Source: G965261775 sp965261775 (GTDB lineage Bacteria; Pseudomonadota; Gammaproteobacteria; Eutrophobiales; Eutrophobiaceae). From it: DNA of 64,000 nucleotides. This document shows positions 7,585 through 16,863 of the stretch, in pieces. A program made the position numbers and the translations under genes. A model generated the notes under the pieces. That model worked only from the letters and a program-made list of their open reading frames with translations. It did no database searches and was not told the DNA's origin. The stretch covers positions 1,178,001 through 1,242,000 of the forward strand of contig OZ253477.1 in NCBI GenBank assembly GCA_965261775.1, in the 5' to 3' direction. Each line of letters starts with the position of its first letter. Positions within the stretch are counted from its first letter, which is position 1.

Positions 7585-8595
7585 TCAATAACCATCAGGG
7601 TTCAGCGTCTGCCACCGCCATGTATCCCGACACATCTCGGCGATTCCCATTTTGCCGCGCCATCCCAGTTCCGTCTCCGCCAGACGACAATCAGCGTAAT
7701 TTATCGCCACGTCATTCGGACGGCGATCCGTGACGACGGAGGGTATTTCCCGGCCCGCCGCTTTTTCAAAAGCGGCAATCATTTCCCGCACGGAACAACC
7801 CTTGCCGGTACCGAGGTTATGGACCATTATCCCTGGCGCTTCCGTCAGTTTCTGCAGGGCCTTTATATGCCCTGCGACAAGATCAACCACGTGGATATAA
7901 TCACGAATCCCGGTACCGTCCGGGGTTGGATAATCGTCACCAAATATGGTCAACTTATCCAGCTTGCCAACGGCAACCCGGGCCATATAAGGCATCAGAT
8001 TATTCGGCGTACTTCCTGGATCTTCACCTATTTTGCCACTTTCATGTGCCCCCACCGGATTGAAATAGCGCAATATGGATATATTCCAGTCCGGACGGGA
8101 TTGATGAATGTCTTTGAGGATATTTTCAATCATCAACTTTGTCTGTCCATATGGATTGACGGGAGCGGGGACGGCGCTTTCCTGCAAAGGCAGTTCTGCC
8201 GAGACACCGTACACCGTTGCCGAGGAACTAAACACAATATTGTTGACATCGTGCTCCAGCATCGCATCAAATAAATTCATCGCGCCGCCGACATTATTAT
8301 GATAATAAAGAAGGGGTTTTTCATTGGATTCGCCTACCGCTTTCAAACCGGCAAAGTGCATCACGACATCTATCGGGTATTCCGAAAAGACCTGCGCCAG
8401 CACTTCTTTATCCAGCAGATCGGCCTTGATAAATTTGATCGGGCGATCAGTGATTTCCCGCACTCTCTGCAAAGCAATCTCTTTGCTGTTGCTCAGGTTA
8501 TCCATCACGATCACATCGTAACCCGCCTCTAAAAGCTCAACGCAGGCATGCGAACCGATATAGCCTGCCCCGCCTGTTACAAAAACGGTCTTCAT
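7585..8595 (-). CDS. galE: UDP-glucose 4-epimerase
   Basis: A 336-residue short-chain dehydrogenase-type epimerase interconverting UDP-glucose and UDP-galactose. The NAD-binding GGAGYIG is at residues 8-14, the catalytic serine region SSSATVYG at 123-130, and the Tyr149-x3-Lys153 pair in PYGQTK. Length and the GIRDYIHVVDL and HNLGTGKG motifs match GalE. It supplies UDP-galactose to the glycan locus. It follows manC by 42 bp on the same strand. Confidence 0.96.
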   Translation of the reverse strand: MKTVFVTGGAGYIGSHACVELLEAGYDVIVMDNLSNSKEIALQRVREITDRPIKFIKADLLDKEVLAQVFSEYPIDVVMHFAGLKAVGESNEKPLLYYHNNVGGAMNLFDAMLEHDVNNIVFSSSATVYGVSAELPLQESAVPAPVNPYGQTKLMIENILKDIHQSRPDWNISILRYFNPVGAHESGKIGEDPGSTPNNLMPYMARVAVGKLDKLTIFGDDYPTPDGTGIRDYIHVVDLVAGHIKALQKLTEAPGIMVHNLGTGKGCSVREMIAAFEKAAGREIPSVVTDRRPNDVAINYADCRLAETELGWRGKMGIAEMCRDTWRWQTLNPDGY

Positions 8596-8637
8596 TATTC
8601 AATCACTATCAATAAAAAAAACATACTTTCAAAATAT

Positions 8638-10095
8638 TTATTCATCAAGGCGACCGAAGTCGTCGTCAAAACGGACAATATCGTCTTCACCCAGATAAGC
8701 GCCAAACTGTATTTCAACGATCTCAAGCGCCTGATCTGTCGCATTTTCCAGACGATGTTTAACGCCGGTTGGGATAAAAACGGACTGGTTTTCTTCCAGT
8801 TGAAAAACATCTTCCTCCTTTGTCACGATCGCCGTTCCCTTTACGACAATCCAGTGTTCGGCTCGCTGATGATGCAGTTGCAAAGACAACCGCTTGCCGG
8901 GAGAGACGGCAATACGTTTGATCTGAAAATTATCGCCGGTGGAGACGGTCTCGTAATGACCCCAGGGACGATATACTCTGGTATGTTCCAGAAATTCCGA
9001 CCGTCCCGACAACTTCAACTGCTCCACAATCATTTTAACATTCTGAGTTTTATCCTTGTCGGCAATCAAAGTGGCATCCGCCGTATCGATCACAACCAGG
9101 TTGTCACAGTCGACAACTGCCACCAGTCTCCCGTCGGTTTTTATCAAGCTGTTTGTCGTTTCATACAACAACACATCGACGTCCGCGGAATTGCCCTGTG
9201 CGTCCTTTTTGCCAATCTCCCAGATGGATGACCAGGCACCCAGATCCGACCAGCCTATATCTACCGGCACGGTCAATACTTTGTCCGAACCATCCGCCAG
9301 CAACTTTTCCATAACACAGAAATCAATCGAATCGCTACGGCAGTTCTCAAACGCCGAAGGTTCAAGTCGGTAAAACTGCTGGTCCCGATAGCCGTTTGTA
9401 TACGCTTCCCGGCAGGCCTTGCTCATATCGGGGTTATAACGTTCCATGTATTGCAACCAGACAGTGGCCTTCATCATAAACATACCACTGTTCCAGAGGT
9501 AACGCCCGGCCTCAAGATATTTTCGGGCTGTTTCCTGATCCGGTTTTTCCTTAAAGTCCAGGACGGGACGGATACCGGTATCTGCAAATTCCTTCACCGG
9601 GTCGACAGCATGATGGATATAACCGTAGCCTGTATCGGGGCCGGCCGGCATCACTCCGAAGGTCAGCAGATAGCCCTGTTCGGCACTGGCGCAGGCCGTT
9701 TCGATTGCGTCCTGAAATCCAGCCTTGTCTCTAATCAGATGATCCGCCGGCATCATCAGCATCACTCTGTCTTCATCATATTCCGCTATGGCCAGCGCCG
9801 ATACCGTCAGGGCGGGCGCCGTATTGCGTCCGAGGGACTCCAGTATTATATTGCCGACCCCATGGTCAATTGCCGCACACTGATGGGCCACCAGAAAACG
9901 GTGTAATTCGTTGCAGACAATCAAGGGATCATCCACTGCCAGCTTTTCCCCCAAACCCTCCAGACGCAACAGGGTATTCTGCAGCATGGATTTATCGTCA
10001 AACAACTGCATAAACTGCTTGGGGCGGTTCTCGCGCGACAGCGGCCAGAGACGCGTCCCACCACCGCCGGCCAGAATAATCGGACTCAAAATCAC
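8638..10095 (-). CDS. manC: Mannose-1-phosphate guanylyltransferase / mannose-6-phosphate isomerase
   Basis: A bifunctional type II enzyme of 485 residues, the full family length. The N-terminal domain has the nucleotidyltransferase signature ILAGGGGTRLWPLSR and PKQF. The C-terminal cupin domain has RPWGHYE, the metal-binding QLHHQRAEHW and the late GVKHRLEN. It makes mannose-6-phosphate from fructose-6-phosphate and activates mannose-1-phosphate to GDP-mannose, which the downstream-acting Gmd and Fcl convert to GDP-fucose. It sits between fcl and galE on the same strand. Confidence 0.95.
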   Translation of the reverse strand: MILSPIILAGGGGTRLWPLSRENRPKQFMQLFDDKSMLQNTLLRLEGLGEKLAVDDPLIVCNELHRFLVAHQCAAIDHGVGNIILESLGRNTAPALTVSALAIAEYDEDRVMLMMPADHLIRDKAGFQDAIETACASAEQGYLLTFGVMPAGPDTGYGYIHHAVDPVKEFADTGIRPVLDFKEKPDQETARKYLEAGRYLWNSGMFMMKATVWLQYMERYNPDMSKACREAYTNGYRDQQFYRLEPSAFENCRSDSIDFCVMEKLLADGSDKVLTVPVDIGWSDLGAWSSIWEIGKKDAQGNSADVDVLLYETTNSLIKTDGRLVAVVDCDNLVVIDTADATLIADKDKTQNVKMIVEQLKLSGRSEFLEHTRVYRPWGHYETVSTGDNFQIKRIAVSPGKRLSLQLHHQRAEHWIVVKGTAIVTKEEDVFQLEENQSVFIPTGVKHRLENATDQALEIVEIQFGAYLGEDDIVRFDDDFGRLDE

Positions 10096-10156
10096 TGGCT
10101 CTCAAATATCGTTACGTTGATCATCGTAAATCGGCGGCGGCGCCCGCTCCGGGCAG

Positions 10157-11089
10157 TTATTCGGACAGACTGTCCAGATACCATTCGTAGCATGACTGAA
10201 TACCCGCGCGTAAGGAGATACGGCTCTTCCAGCCTAGAGCCGTCAATTTCGAGACATCCGCCAATTTTCTTGGCGTACCGTCGGGACGGGAGGGATTAAA
10301 GACGATTTTACTCGGGCAGGCCGTTATCTCCCGGATTAATTCGGCCAACTCACCGATACTGATATCCCGACCGCTACCAATATTGATAATAGCGGCATCA
10401 TCATAATTTTCCATCAGAAAAAAACAGGCATCCGCCAAATCATCAACATGAAGAAATTCTCGCAGCGGTTTTCCCGAACCCCACACATCAACCGTCTTGC
10501 TCTGGTTTATTTTGGCTTCATGAAATTTTCTTATCAAGGCGGGCAATACATGAGAATTCAACAAATCAAAATTATCGTGTGGTCCGTAAAGGTTGGTGGG
10601 CATTAATGCTATCGCGTTAAAACCATACTGCCGACGGTACGCCTGACAGAGCTTTATCCCTGCTATCTTGGCCACAGCATACCATTGGTTGGTCTCTTCA
10701 AGCGGTCCGGTCAACAGGCTGTCCTCTTTGATCGGTTGCGGACAATCACGTGGATAAACACACGTCGACCCCAAAAAGGCCAGTTTCTCTACGCCATAAC
10801 GCCAGGCGGCATCAATAACATTGGTCTGTATTAACAGATTGTCCTTCAAAAAATCGACCGGACGAACATCGTTCGCATGGATACCTCCTACCACCGCCGC
10901 TGCCAGAAAAACATACTCTGGACGTGTCTCCCTGAAAAACTGATCGACATCGGCCTGGCGACACAGGTCAAGTTCCTCATGGGTGTGGGTAACGAGGTTG
11001 CAGAAACCTTCTGCTTCCAGTTTACGACACAGCGCACTACCCACCAGACCGCGATGACCGGCAATATATATCCTGGCGTTATCCCGCAT
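10157..11089 (-). CDS. fcl: GDP-L-fucose synthase
   Basis: A 310-residue epimerase-reductase converting GDP-4-keto-6-deoxymannose to GDP-L-fucose with NADPH. The Rossmann loop GHRGLVGSA is at residues 11-19. The catalytic region STCVYP and the Tyr-x3-Lys pair in WYAVAKIAG are intact, and the substrate-binding PTNLYGPHDNFDL is present. It lies 20 bp after gmd and shares its transcript, the usual pairing for GDP-fucose synthesis. Confidence 0.96.
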   Translation of the reverse strand: MRDNARIYIAGHRGLVGSALCRKLEAEGFCNLVTHTHEELDLCRQADVDQFFRETRPEYVFLAAAVVGGIHANDVRPVDFLKDNLLIQTNVIDAAWRYGVEKLAFLGSTCVYPRDCPQPIKEDSLLTGPLEETNQWYAVAKIAGIKLCQAYRRQYGFNAIALMPTNLYGPHDNFDLLNSHVLPALIRKFHEAKINQSKTVDVWGSGKPLREFLHVDDLADACFFLMENYDDAAIINIGSGRDISIGELAELIREITACPSKIVFNPSRPDGTPRKLADVSKLTALGWKSRISLRAGIQSCYEWYLDSLSE

Positions 11090-11109
11090 ACAGCCCGACC
11101 CCGATGATT

Positions 11110-12156
11110 TTATACATTTTTACCGGCGGTCAAACGCATATCATATTGCATCATCTCGGCAACCAGGTCATAAAAGGAGGTGCGCGGTTCCCATCCCAGC
11201 TTCTCTTTCGCCCGGGTAGCGTCGCCCAACAGACTTTCCACTTCGGCAGGACGAAAATAACGCGGATCCACTTCAATAATGCAATTGCCATCATCATCAT
11301 ACCCCTTTTCATCAAGACCTTCCCCCTTCCAGGTAATATGGATATCTACTATGCTGGCGGCCAGCTCTATAAACTCCCTGACGCTGTGCTGCTCTCCGGT
11401 CGCGATGACAAAATCTTCCGGTTCATCCTGTTGCAACATCAGCCATTGTGCCTCCACATAATCACGGGCGTGTCCCCAATCGCGCCGGGCATTAAGATTA
11501 CCGATATAGAATTTATCCTGCTTGCCCAGTTTGATTCTGCTGAGACCGATAGTGACCTTGCGTGAAACGAATGTCTCACCGCGAACCGGTGATTCATGAT
11601 TAAATAAAATACCGTTGCAGGCATAGAAACCATAAGCCTCCCGATAATTGACAGTGATCCAGTGAGCGTATAATTTTGCGGCCCCATAGGGTGAACGGGG
11701 ATAAAAAGGGGTGCTCTCTGTTTGCGGTGTCTCCTGTGTCAGACCGTAAATTTCGGATGTGGACGCCTGATAAAAACGGGTTTTGTTTTCCAGTTCCAGG
11801 TTGCGAACCACCTCCAACAACCTTAATGTGCCCAAGGCATCAGAATTGGCAGTGTATTCAGGCTCTTCAAAAGAAACTGCCACATGGCTCTGTGCAGCCA
11901 GATTATAGATTTCATCGGGTTGTGATTGCTGTACAATATGAACAAGGCTTGTCGTATCCGTCATATCGCCATGATACAGGATGAAATTTCTGCTCAAGGA
12001 ATGAGGGTCCTGATAAAGATGGTCAATGCGGTCCGTTTTAATTAACGAACTTCTCCTCTTGATCCCATGAACAATATATCCCTTTTTCAACAGAAACTCG
12101 GCCAGATAAGCGCCATCCTGACCCGTCACTCCGGTAATTAAAGCATGTTTTGGCAT
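11110..12156 (-). CDS. gmd: GDP-mannose 4,6-dehydratase
   Basis: A 348-residue dehydratase forming GDP-4-keto-6-deoxy-D-mannose. The GVTGQDGAYLAE cofactor loop, STSEIYG, the Tyr-x3-Lys in SPYGAAKLYAH and the NHESPVRGETFVSRK substrate region are all standard. It is the first gene of the gmd-fcl-manC-galE run, with 163 bp of non-coding DNA upstream, and so is a likely promoter-proximal gene. Confidence 0.96.
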   Translation of the reverse strand: MPKHALITGVTGQDGAYLAEFLLKKGYIVHGIKRRSSLIKTDRIDHLYQDPHSLSRNFILYHGDMTDTTSLVHIVQQSQPDEIYNLAAQSHVAVSFEEPEYTANSDALGTLRLLEVVRNLELENKTRFYQASTSEIYGLTQETPQTESTPFYPRSPYGAAKLYAHWITVNYREAYGFYACNGILFNHESPVRGETFVSRKVTIGLSRIKLGKQDKFYIGNLNARRDWGHARDYVEAQWLMLQQDEPEDFVIATGEQHSVREFIELAASIVDIHITWKGEGLDEKGYDDDGNCIIEVDPRYFRPAEVESLLGDATRAKEKLGWEPRTSFYDLVAEMMQYDMRLTAGKNV

Positions 12157-12253
12157 GAGTAAAAATTCTAATAGATTAATTCAAGGCAAACAGCCTGCCA
12201 GATTACCCCGACAGGCAAAATAAATTTGGAATAAGGCATACGCCTGCACCAAT

Positions 12254-12280
12254 CAAAACAACGCTGTCGGTAATGCAGCG
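12254..12280 (-). terminator. Possible weak intrinsic terminator
   Basis: On the minus strand CGCTG-(9 nt)-CAGCG is followed by TTGTTTTG. It lies about 40 bp beyond the epimerase stop at 12320 and could separate that transcript from gmd. The T tract is interrupted. Confidence 0.35.
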
Positions 12281-12319
12281 ACAATAACAACTCCAGCGTT
12301 TACCACAAACAGTAACGTA

Positions 12320-13300
12320 CTACGTTGCGCCCACTTCCGCAAATCCCGCCACACATCGACGAATCGCCTCTGCGGCAGTCACCTCGGGATGCCAGTCAAG
12401 TATCTTTGCAGCCTTCTCCACAGCAGGGATACGGCGACGCACGTCGGTATCGAACGACTGCGTGGTTTCAAACCGCAGGGGGTCGGCATTGGTGGGGATT
12501 ATACCCATCTCGCGCCCGCAGACATCAATCGTCTGCGCCAGTTCGCGCACGGTCATCGGTTCGGGGTTACCCAGATTGAAAGCCTCATTGGTGGCGGCGT
12601 CACTGAAAGAATGTTCGGCAATGCCACGCGCCACATCGCCAATCCAGGTAAAGCAGCGTATCTGCTCCCCATCACCGATAATCGGCAAGGTGCGTCGCTT
12701 CTCCACGATAATCTGACGGATGAAATCAGCAAACACATGGCTCATGCCTTGTGTGTCTTCACCTTTCTCATGTGGCGTGATAATGTTGAAAGGGCGCCAG
12801 ATCACATGTTCCATGCTGAACTGCGTGGTGAAAGCGCGTGCCAGCCGTTCGCCCACCAGTTTGCTCAGACCGTAATCGGTCAGCGGAATCAACGATTCGT
12901 CCACATCCCCTTCGCTACTGGGATGGGTTTGACAACGCTCGTACACCATAGACGAACTGATATAGACAATGCGCCGAAGGCCATGTCGTTTCATGCTCCA
13001 CAGTATGTTCTGTTGTAATGCCACGTCTTTCGCCAGAATGTCCGCTGGATACTTGTTAAAACCACCCACGCCGTAAATCAGCGCTGCTGCCTGAATGACA
13101 GTATCCATACCGGTCACGACACGGTCGGCAAATTCGGGCTCGGTCAAATCCCCTTCCAGAAACTCGTAATCGCGGACACGTTCAATTTGCCCATAGCGCA
13201 CGAAACTGTCGGCGGCACGGATATCATGCCCCTGCGCTTGCAACAGGGGAATCACTTGTTGCATCAACGATCCCTCGGCGCCGGTTACCAGTATTCTCAT
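12320..13300 (-). CDS. NAD-dependent nucleotide-sugar epimerase/dehydratase
   Basis: A 326-residue extended short-chain dehydrogenase. It has the cofactor loop GAEGSL at residues 7-12, a serine region ISSSMVYE, a Tyr-x3-Lys pair in DYGLSKLVG and the late substrate region GDGEQIRCFTWIGD. The GAEGSLM loop is slightly degenerate relative to the usual G-x2-G-x2-G. The exact sugar cannot be read from sequence; C4 epimerisation or 4,6-dehydration of a UDP- or GDP-sugar is the family activity. Its ATG overlaps the ancestral stop of the dehydrogenase-like gene upstream (ATGA), so the two were probably translationally coupled and make one nucleotide sugar together. Confidence 0.85.
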   Translation of the reverse strand: MRILVTGAEGSLMQQVIPLLQAQGHDIRAADSFVRYGQIERVRDYEFLEGDLTEPEFADRVVTGMDTVIQAAALIYGVGGFNKYPADILAKDVALQQNILWSMKRHGLRRIVYISSSMVYERCQTHPSSEGDVDESLIPLTDYGLSKLVGERLARAFTTQFSMEHVIWRPFNIITPHEKGEDTQGMSHVFADFIRQIIVEKRRTLPIIGDGEQIRCFTWIGDVARGIAEHSFSDAATNEAFNLGNPEPMTVRELAQTIDVCGREMGIIPTNADPLRFETTQSFDTDVRRRIPAVEKAAKILDWHPEVTAAEAIRRCVAGFAEVGAT

Positions 13301-14109
13301 TCGTTCTCTCCCGCACGCATGCCGTCAAACAACGTCACTTTAAATTGTTCGTTATCATCCAGAATTGCCTAGAACAGTTTCATCTGCAAGCCCAGACGCG
13401 TCGTCAGGCTGGCAAACGCCGATGTGTCCTTGGGCAGACACATGCCGCCGAAACCACGAAGATACTCGTTGCAATCCAGATAGCGGTCGTAGATGTGATT
13501 GCGGTGCACCATCGCCGCTTTCAGTGCACTGTAGTTGGCCCCCATTTTCTCGCAAACCTCGTAGAAGTCATTGGCAAACGTAACCAGCAGGGCGTTGTAA
13601 ACGTTATTGAAATATTTCGCCAATTCCGCCTCTATTGGACGCAGGCGAACAAATTTATGCGGGAAGTATCCGTGCGATTCGCGCACTAGTTCTTCCACAT
13701 CATCGGAATCAGTGCCGATGATACAGAGATCGTGTTGTTCGGTAAAATCAATTATGGTAGCGTGCTCGCGCAGGAACTCCGGCACATGGCAGAGGCGACA
13801 TTTGGGATAACGCGCCTGCAACATGTCGGTAGTGCCGGGCGTGACGGTGGATTTGATCACAATCACCCCCTTGTAACCCAGTTTCACCAATTCATCCGTT
13901 ACCGATTCCACCACCGAAGTATCACAGGAACCGTCCGCCTGTCTGGATGTAGGCAAACACAGATAAACCAATTCGGTATCCAGCACATCATGAATGCTGG
14001 TGTCCATCACCTTATCGTGCACCGCAACGCGATGCCCCAGTTTCTGCATGCCGAAACGCACCGCGCTACCGACAATACCCAAACCTACAATACCGATATT
14101 TATACTCAA
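13297..14109 (-). pseudogene. Short UDP-glucose dehydrogenase-like protein interrupted by an amber codon
   Basis: The first 246 codons (14109 to 13372) encode a nucleotide-sugar dehydrogenase: Rossmann loop GIVGLGIVGSAV, KSTVTPGTT, PEFLRE, AELAKYFNN, and the catalytic-cysteine motif GGMCLPKD with Cys224. A TAG at 13371-13369 ends the frame after QMKLF. Beyond it the same frame continues for 23 sense codons (AILDDNEQFKVTLFDGMR and a short tail) to TGA 13297-13299, which overlaps the ATG of the next gene. The shape suggests a 270-residue protein with one nonsense change; the usual C-terminal UDP-binding domain of full-size UGDH is absent either way. The 246-residue form keeps all catalytic motifs and may be functional. 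Confidence 0.7.
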
Positions 14110-14327
14110 TGTTTTCAGAACCCCTCTTATTCGCCGTATATACGTAATAACTGACTGTTATTACACGCACCACACTATCGCCCTTTGATTACATTAGTTT
14201 ATAGATTGTGTTATGTCTCAAATGCCGCGGCAGGATACACAAAGATGACTATCGTACACAATAAAAACCATCCGTCAAAACCGTTGCAACCACGTTTAAT
14301 TATTCACCCGAAATATTGAAAGACGCA

Positions 14328-14356
14328 TTGACAAAAAATTAACGCGATTCAAAAAT
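14328..14356 (+). promoter_or_regulatory. Possible promoter for tRNA-Arg
   Basis: A perfect TTGACA (14328-14333) is followed after 17 bp by AAAAAT (4 of 6 bases of the -10 consensus). Transcription would start about 38 bp before the tRNA. Confidence 0.35.
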
Positions 14357-14400
14357 GAATGATCTATTAGCCAGACTGCCCGCAAATTCATCAAAAAATC

Positions 14401-14477
14401 GCCCTGATAGCTCAGTTGGATAGAGCATCCCCCTCCTAAGGGGAAGGCCAGAGGTTCGAATCCTCTTCAGGGCACCA
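14401..14477 (+). tRNA. tRNA-Arg (anticodon CCT)
   Basis: A complete cloverleaf: acceptor stem GCCCTGA/TCAGGGC, D arm with AGTTGGA, anticodon stem TCCCC/GGGGA enclosing loop CTCCTAA (anticodon CCT, reading AGG), T arm with GGTTCGAATCC, and an encoded CCA end. It is the only plus-strand gene between the glycan locus and the housekeeping genes, so it may mark the border of that locus, though no attachment-site duplicate was found. Confidence 0.97.
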
Positions 14478-14566
14478 ACCAAAAGATAACGGCGGCGCCC
14501 TGTCCGTGTGCGAGGTGGCCGGTTTCATCATTTATATTGCGCTGCTACAAAACGGGTATTAAAAAA

Positions 14567-16225
14567 TTACTTCTCCTGCCAACACAGGTATAAAAGCAAC
14601 CCACCGAAAAGCCCCGATAACCACGCTGCAACGGGGACCAATGCCAACATACCCGGTGTTGCGTCGACAAGCGCGTAAATCAGGGCGGCGGCAAGAATAA
14701 AACCGGTGCCAATGATTGCCAGTACCAGACGGCGGTTATACAGACGTATTTCCTTCCGCAACAGATACAGTTCTTTGCTCTTTTCTTCCACCTCGGCTCT
14801 GCTTTCATACAGTTGTTCCAGTACATCTAAAACCTTGTGCGTTAGCCCCGGCAAACGGTTGATCAGTTTTGGAACGCCGCGGCGGCCGCTTTTTAAAAAC
14901 CCTTTCACGCCGACTCGCTCATTTACCCAGCGTTCCAATTGCGGGCGTGCGGTCTGCCAGAGGTCCAGTTCCGGGTAGAGCTGACGACCAATACCTTCAA
15001 TATTGATGATCGTCTTCTGCAACATGATCAGTTGCGGCATGATCTCAATATCAAAACTACGTGCTATCCGAAACAGGCGTTGTAATACCGTTCCAAGCGA
15101 TGTTTCACGTATTGGCCTGTCAAACAGGGGTTCACAGACCGTTCTGATAGCCGACTCCAGCTCATCCACCCGCGTCTCTTTGGGCACCCAGCCGGATCCG
15201 ATATGAAGCACAGCGACGCGATGATAATCACGGTCCAGAAACGCCATGAAATTATCGGCGAGATAACGTTGGTCAAATTCGGTCAACGAACACATGATAC
15301 CAAAGTCAATCACCTTGATAGTGGGAAGCCCCCCTGCTTCGGCAGGACTGACGAAGATATTGCCTGGATGCATATCCGCATGGAAAAAATTATCGCGGAA
15401 AACCTGAGTAAAGAAGATTTCAACCCCGTATTCGGCCAGCCACTTGAGGTCAACGCCGGCAGCCTTGAGCGCACTAATATCTCTGATGGGGATACCGCTA
15501 ACCAATTCTATTGCCAGTACATTGCACTTGGTCAGTTCCCAGTTGACCTCGGGAACATAGTAGTTTTCCTCATGTAGAAAGTTACGACGGAGTTGCGATG
15601 CATTGGCGGCTTCCCGTTGCAAATCAAGCTCGTTCAGCAGTACTTTCTCAAACTCTTTAACAACGCCGGTAAAGCGCAGGGACTTGCCATGGGGATAATA
15701 TTTTTCCGCCTCTTGCGCCAGATAAAACAACAGACTCAAATCCTTACGAATCAGCGCTTCAATATCTGGACGAATGACCTTGATAATAAGCTCCCGTCCG
15801 TCTTTTAATACGGTGCGGTGCACCTGGGCAACAGACGCAGACGCCAGCGGCGTCTCATCAAAGTCCAGAAAGACTTCATCCAGGTCCCGTCCATAGGCCT
15901 CTTCAATAATCCGACGGGCGACCTTTCCCGAAAACGGTTTAACATTGTCCTGGAGTTTGGCAAATTCACTAGTGATGTCTTCCGGCACAATATCCTGGCG
16001 CGTGGACAGTATTTGCCCTAGCTTGACATAGACGGGGCCGAGTTCTTCCAGCATAAAACGCATGCGTCGTGCTCTAGGCCTGACCTTGCGACCAAACCAG
16101 TTCCACGGCAACAGATAAAACACGAAACGAAAAGGCCGGAGAAGAGGCGTGGCAAAGATGATCTCATCCAGCCCATAACGGATAAACGCACGTTGAATGA
16201 CCAACAGACGAAAAAAACGACCCAT
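14567..16225 (-). CDS. ubiB: Ubiquinone biosynthesis accessory kinase-like protein UbiB
   Basis: A 552-residue ABC1/ADCK-type atypical kinase. It shows the conserved KLGQILSTRQD segment, AASVAQVH-like ASASVAQVHR, the HADMHPGNIF catalytic loop and KVIDFGIMC (the DFG equivalent). Two hydrophobic helices at the C-terminus (about 500-545) anchor it in the membrane. UbiB supports ubiquinone synthesis, probably by helping intermediates leave the membrane or the assembly of the Ubi complex. It follows ubiJ by 5 bp in the ubiE-ubiJ-ubiB operon. Confidence 0.95.
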   Translation of the reverse strand: MGRFFRLLVIQRAFIRYGLDEIIFATPLLRPFRFVFYLLPWNWFGRKVRPRARRMRFMLEELGPVYVKLGQILSTRQDIVPEDITSEFAKLQDNVKPFSGKVARRIIEEAYGRDLDEVFLDFDETPLASASVAQVHRTVLKDGRELIIKVIRPDIEALIRKDLSLLFYLAQEAEKYYPHGKSLRFTGVVKEFEKVLLNELDLQREAANASQLRRNFLHEENYYVPEVNWELTKCNVLAIELVSGIPIRDISALKAAGVDLKWLAEYGVEIFFTQVFRDNFFHADMHPGNIFVSPAEAGGLPTIKVIDFGIMCSLTEFDQRYLADNFMAFLDRDYHRVAVLHIGSGWVPKETRVDELESAIRTVCEPLFDRPIRETSLGTVLQRLFRIARSFDIEIMPQLIMLQKTIINIEGIGRQLYPELDLWQTARPQLERWVNERVGVKGFLKSGRRGVPKLINRLPGLTHKVLDVLEQLYESRAEVEEKSKELYLLRKEIRLYNRRLVLAIIGTGFILAAALIYALVDATPGMLALVPVAAWLSGLFGGLLLYLCWQEK

Positions 16226-16230
16226 AACAA

Positions 16231-16863
16231 TTATTCCGGTTGTTCTCCCGTCACAAGGGTCTCAAACGCATTAACGCGCCGGGCAAATCGATCAGCGTCT
16301 TCCCGCAAATTCGAGACCTCGTTACAGAACTCCTCCACCAGTAAATCGTCTGGCAACATTCGGGTTTCGAATCTGAGGTATTCGCTTAAATCCACAGCAA
16401 GGGTCGTACCGGTACGCATTGCGAAACGACCCAGATTCCGAAAAAATCTGCCGATCTGATAAGCGGCCGAATCGCCTACCCAGTCTGACAGTGGCTCTTC
16501 CCAGTCAAGCTCCACGGACTGTATTATCTCCCGAAAACGCCGCGCCAGCATCACATCACCCGTTATCTGTATATCTGTTTGAAGACCCTCCGCAGACGAA
16601 TTCAGCATCATCAGAAAATTACCCGGCGTACCCCTGATTAATACATCGGGTTTCGCATCATAATATGTCCTGATACGTATCCCGTCTGTTGAAGGACATA
16701 TAAATAACACGTATCGGGTATTCACAAACTCAAAGGCAATGGTCTTCCCCTGTATGCGGGACAGGGCCTCCGGCATCTCCGCATCCAGTGCCAGCAAGCT
16801 GTTCAGCAACTTTTCAAGTCGCTTCACCCAGCCCGGCGCGGCATTGCCAATAGACCTCGTCAT
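16231..16863 (-). CDS. ubiJ: Ubiquinone biosynthesis accessory factor UbiJ (SCP2 domain)
   Basis: A 210-residue protein with an N-terminal SCP2 sterol-carrier-type lipid-binding domain (about residues 15-115, with GKTIAFEF and IRGTPGNFLMML) and a helical C-terminal tail likely to form a coiled coil (about 170-205). UbiJ binds hydrophobic ubiquinone intermediates and scaffolds the soluble Ubi complex with UbiK. Its start codon overlaps the ubiE stop (ATGA), the standard gammaproteobacterial arrangement. Sequence identity in this family is low, so the call rests on domain plus position. Confidence 0.85.
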   Translation of the reverse strand: MTRSIGNAAPGWVKRLEKLLNSLLALDAEMPEALSRIQGKTIAFEFVNTRYVLFICPSTDGIRIRTYYDAKPDVLIRGTPGNFLMMLNSSAEGLQTDIQITGDVMLARRFREIIQSVELDWEEPLSDWVGDSAAYQIGRFFRNLGRFAMRTGTTLAVDLSEYLRFETRMLPDDLLVEEFCNEVSNLREDADRFARRVNAFETLVTGEQPE

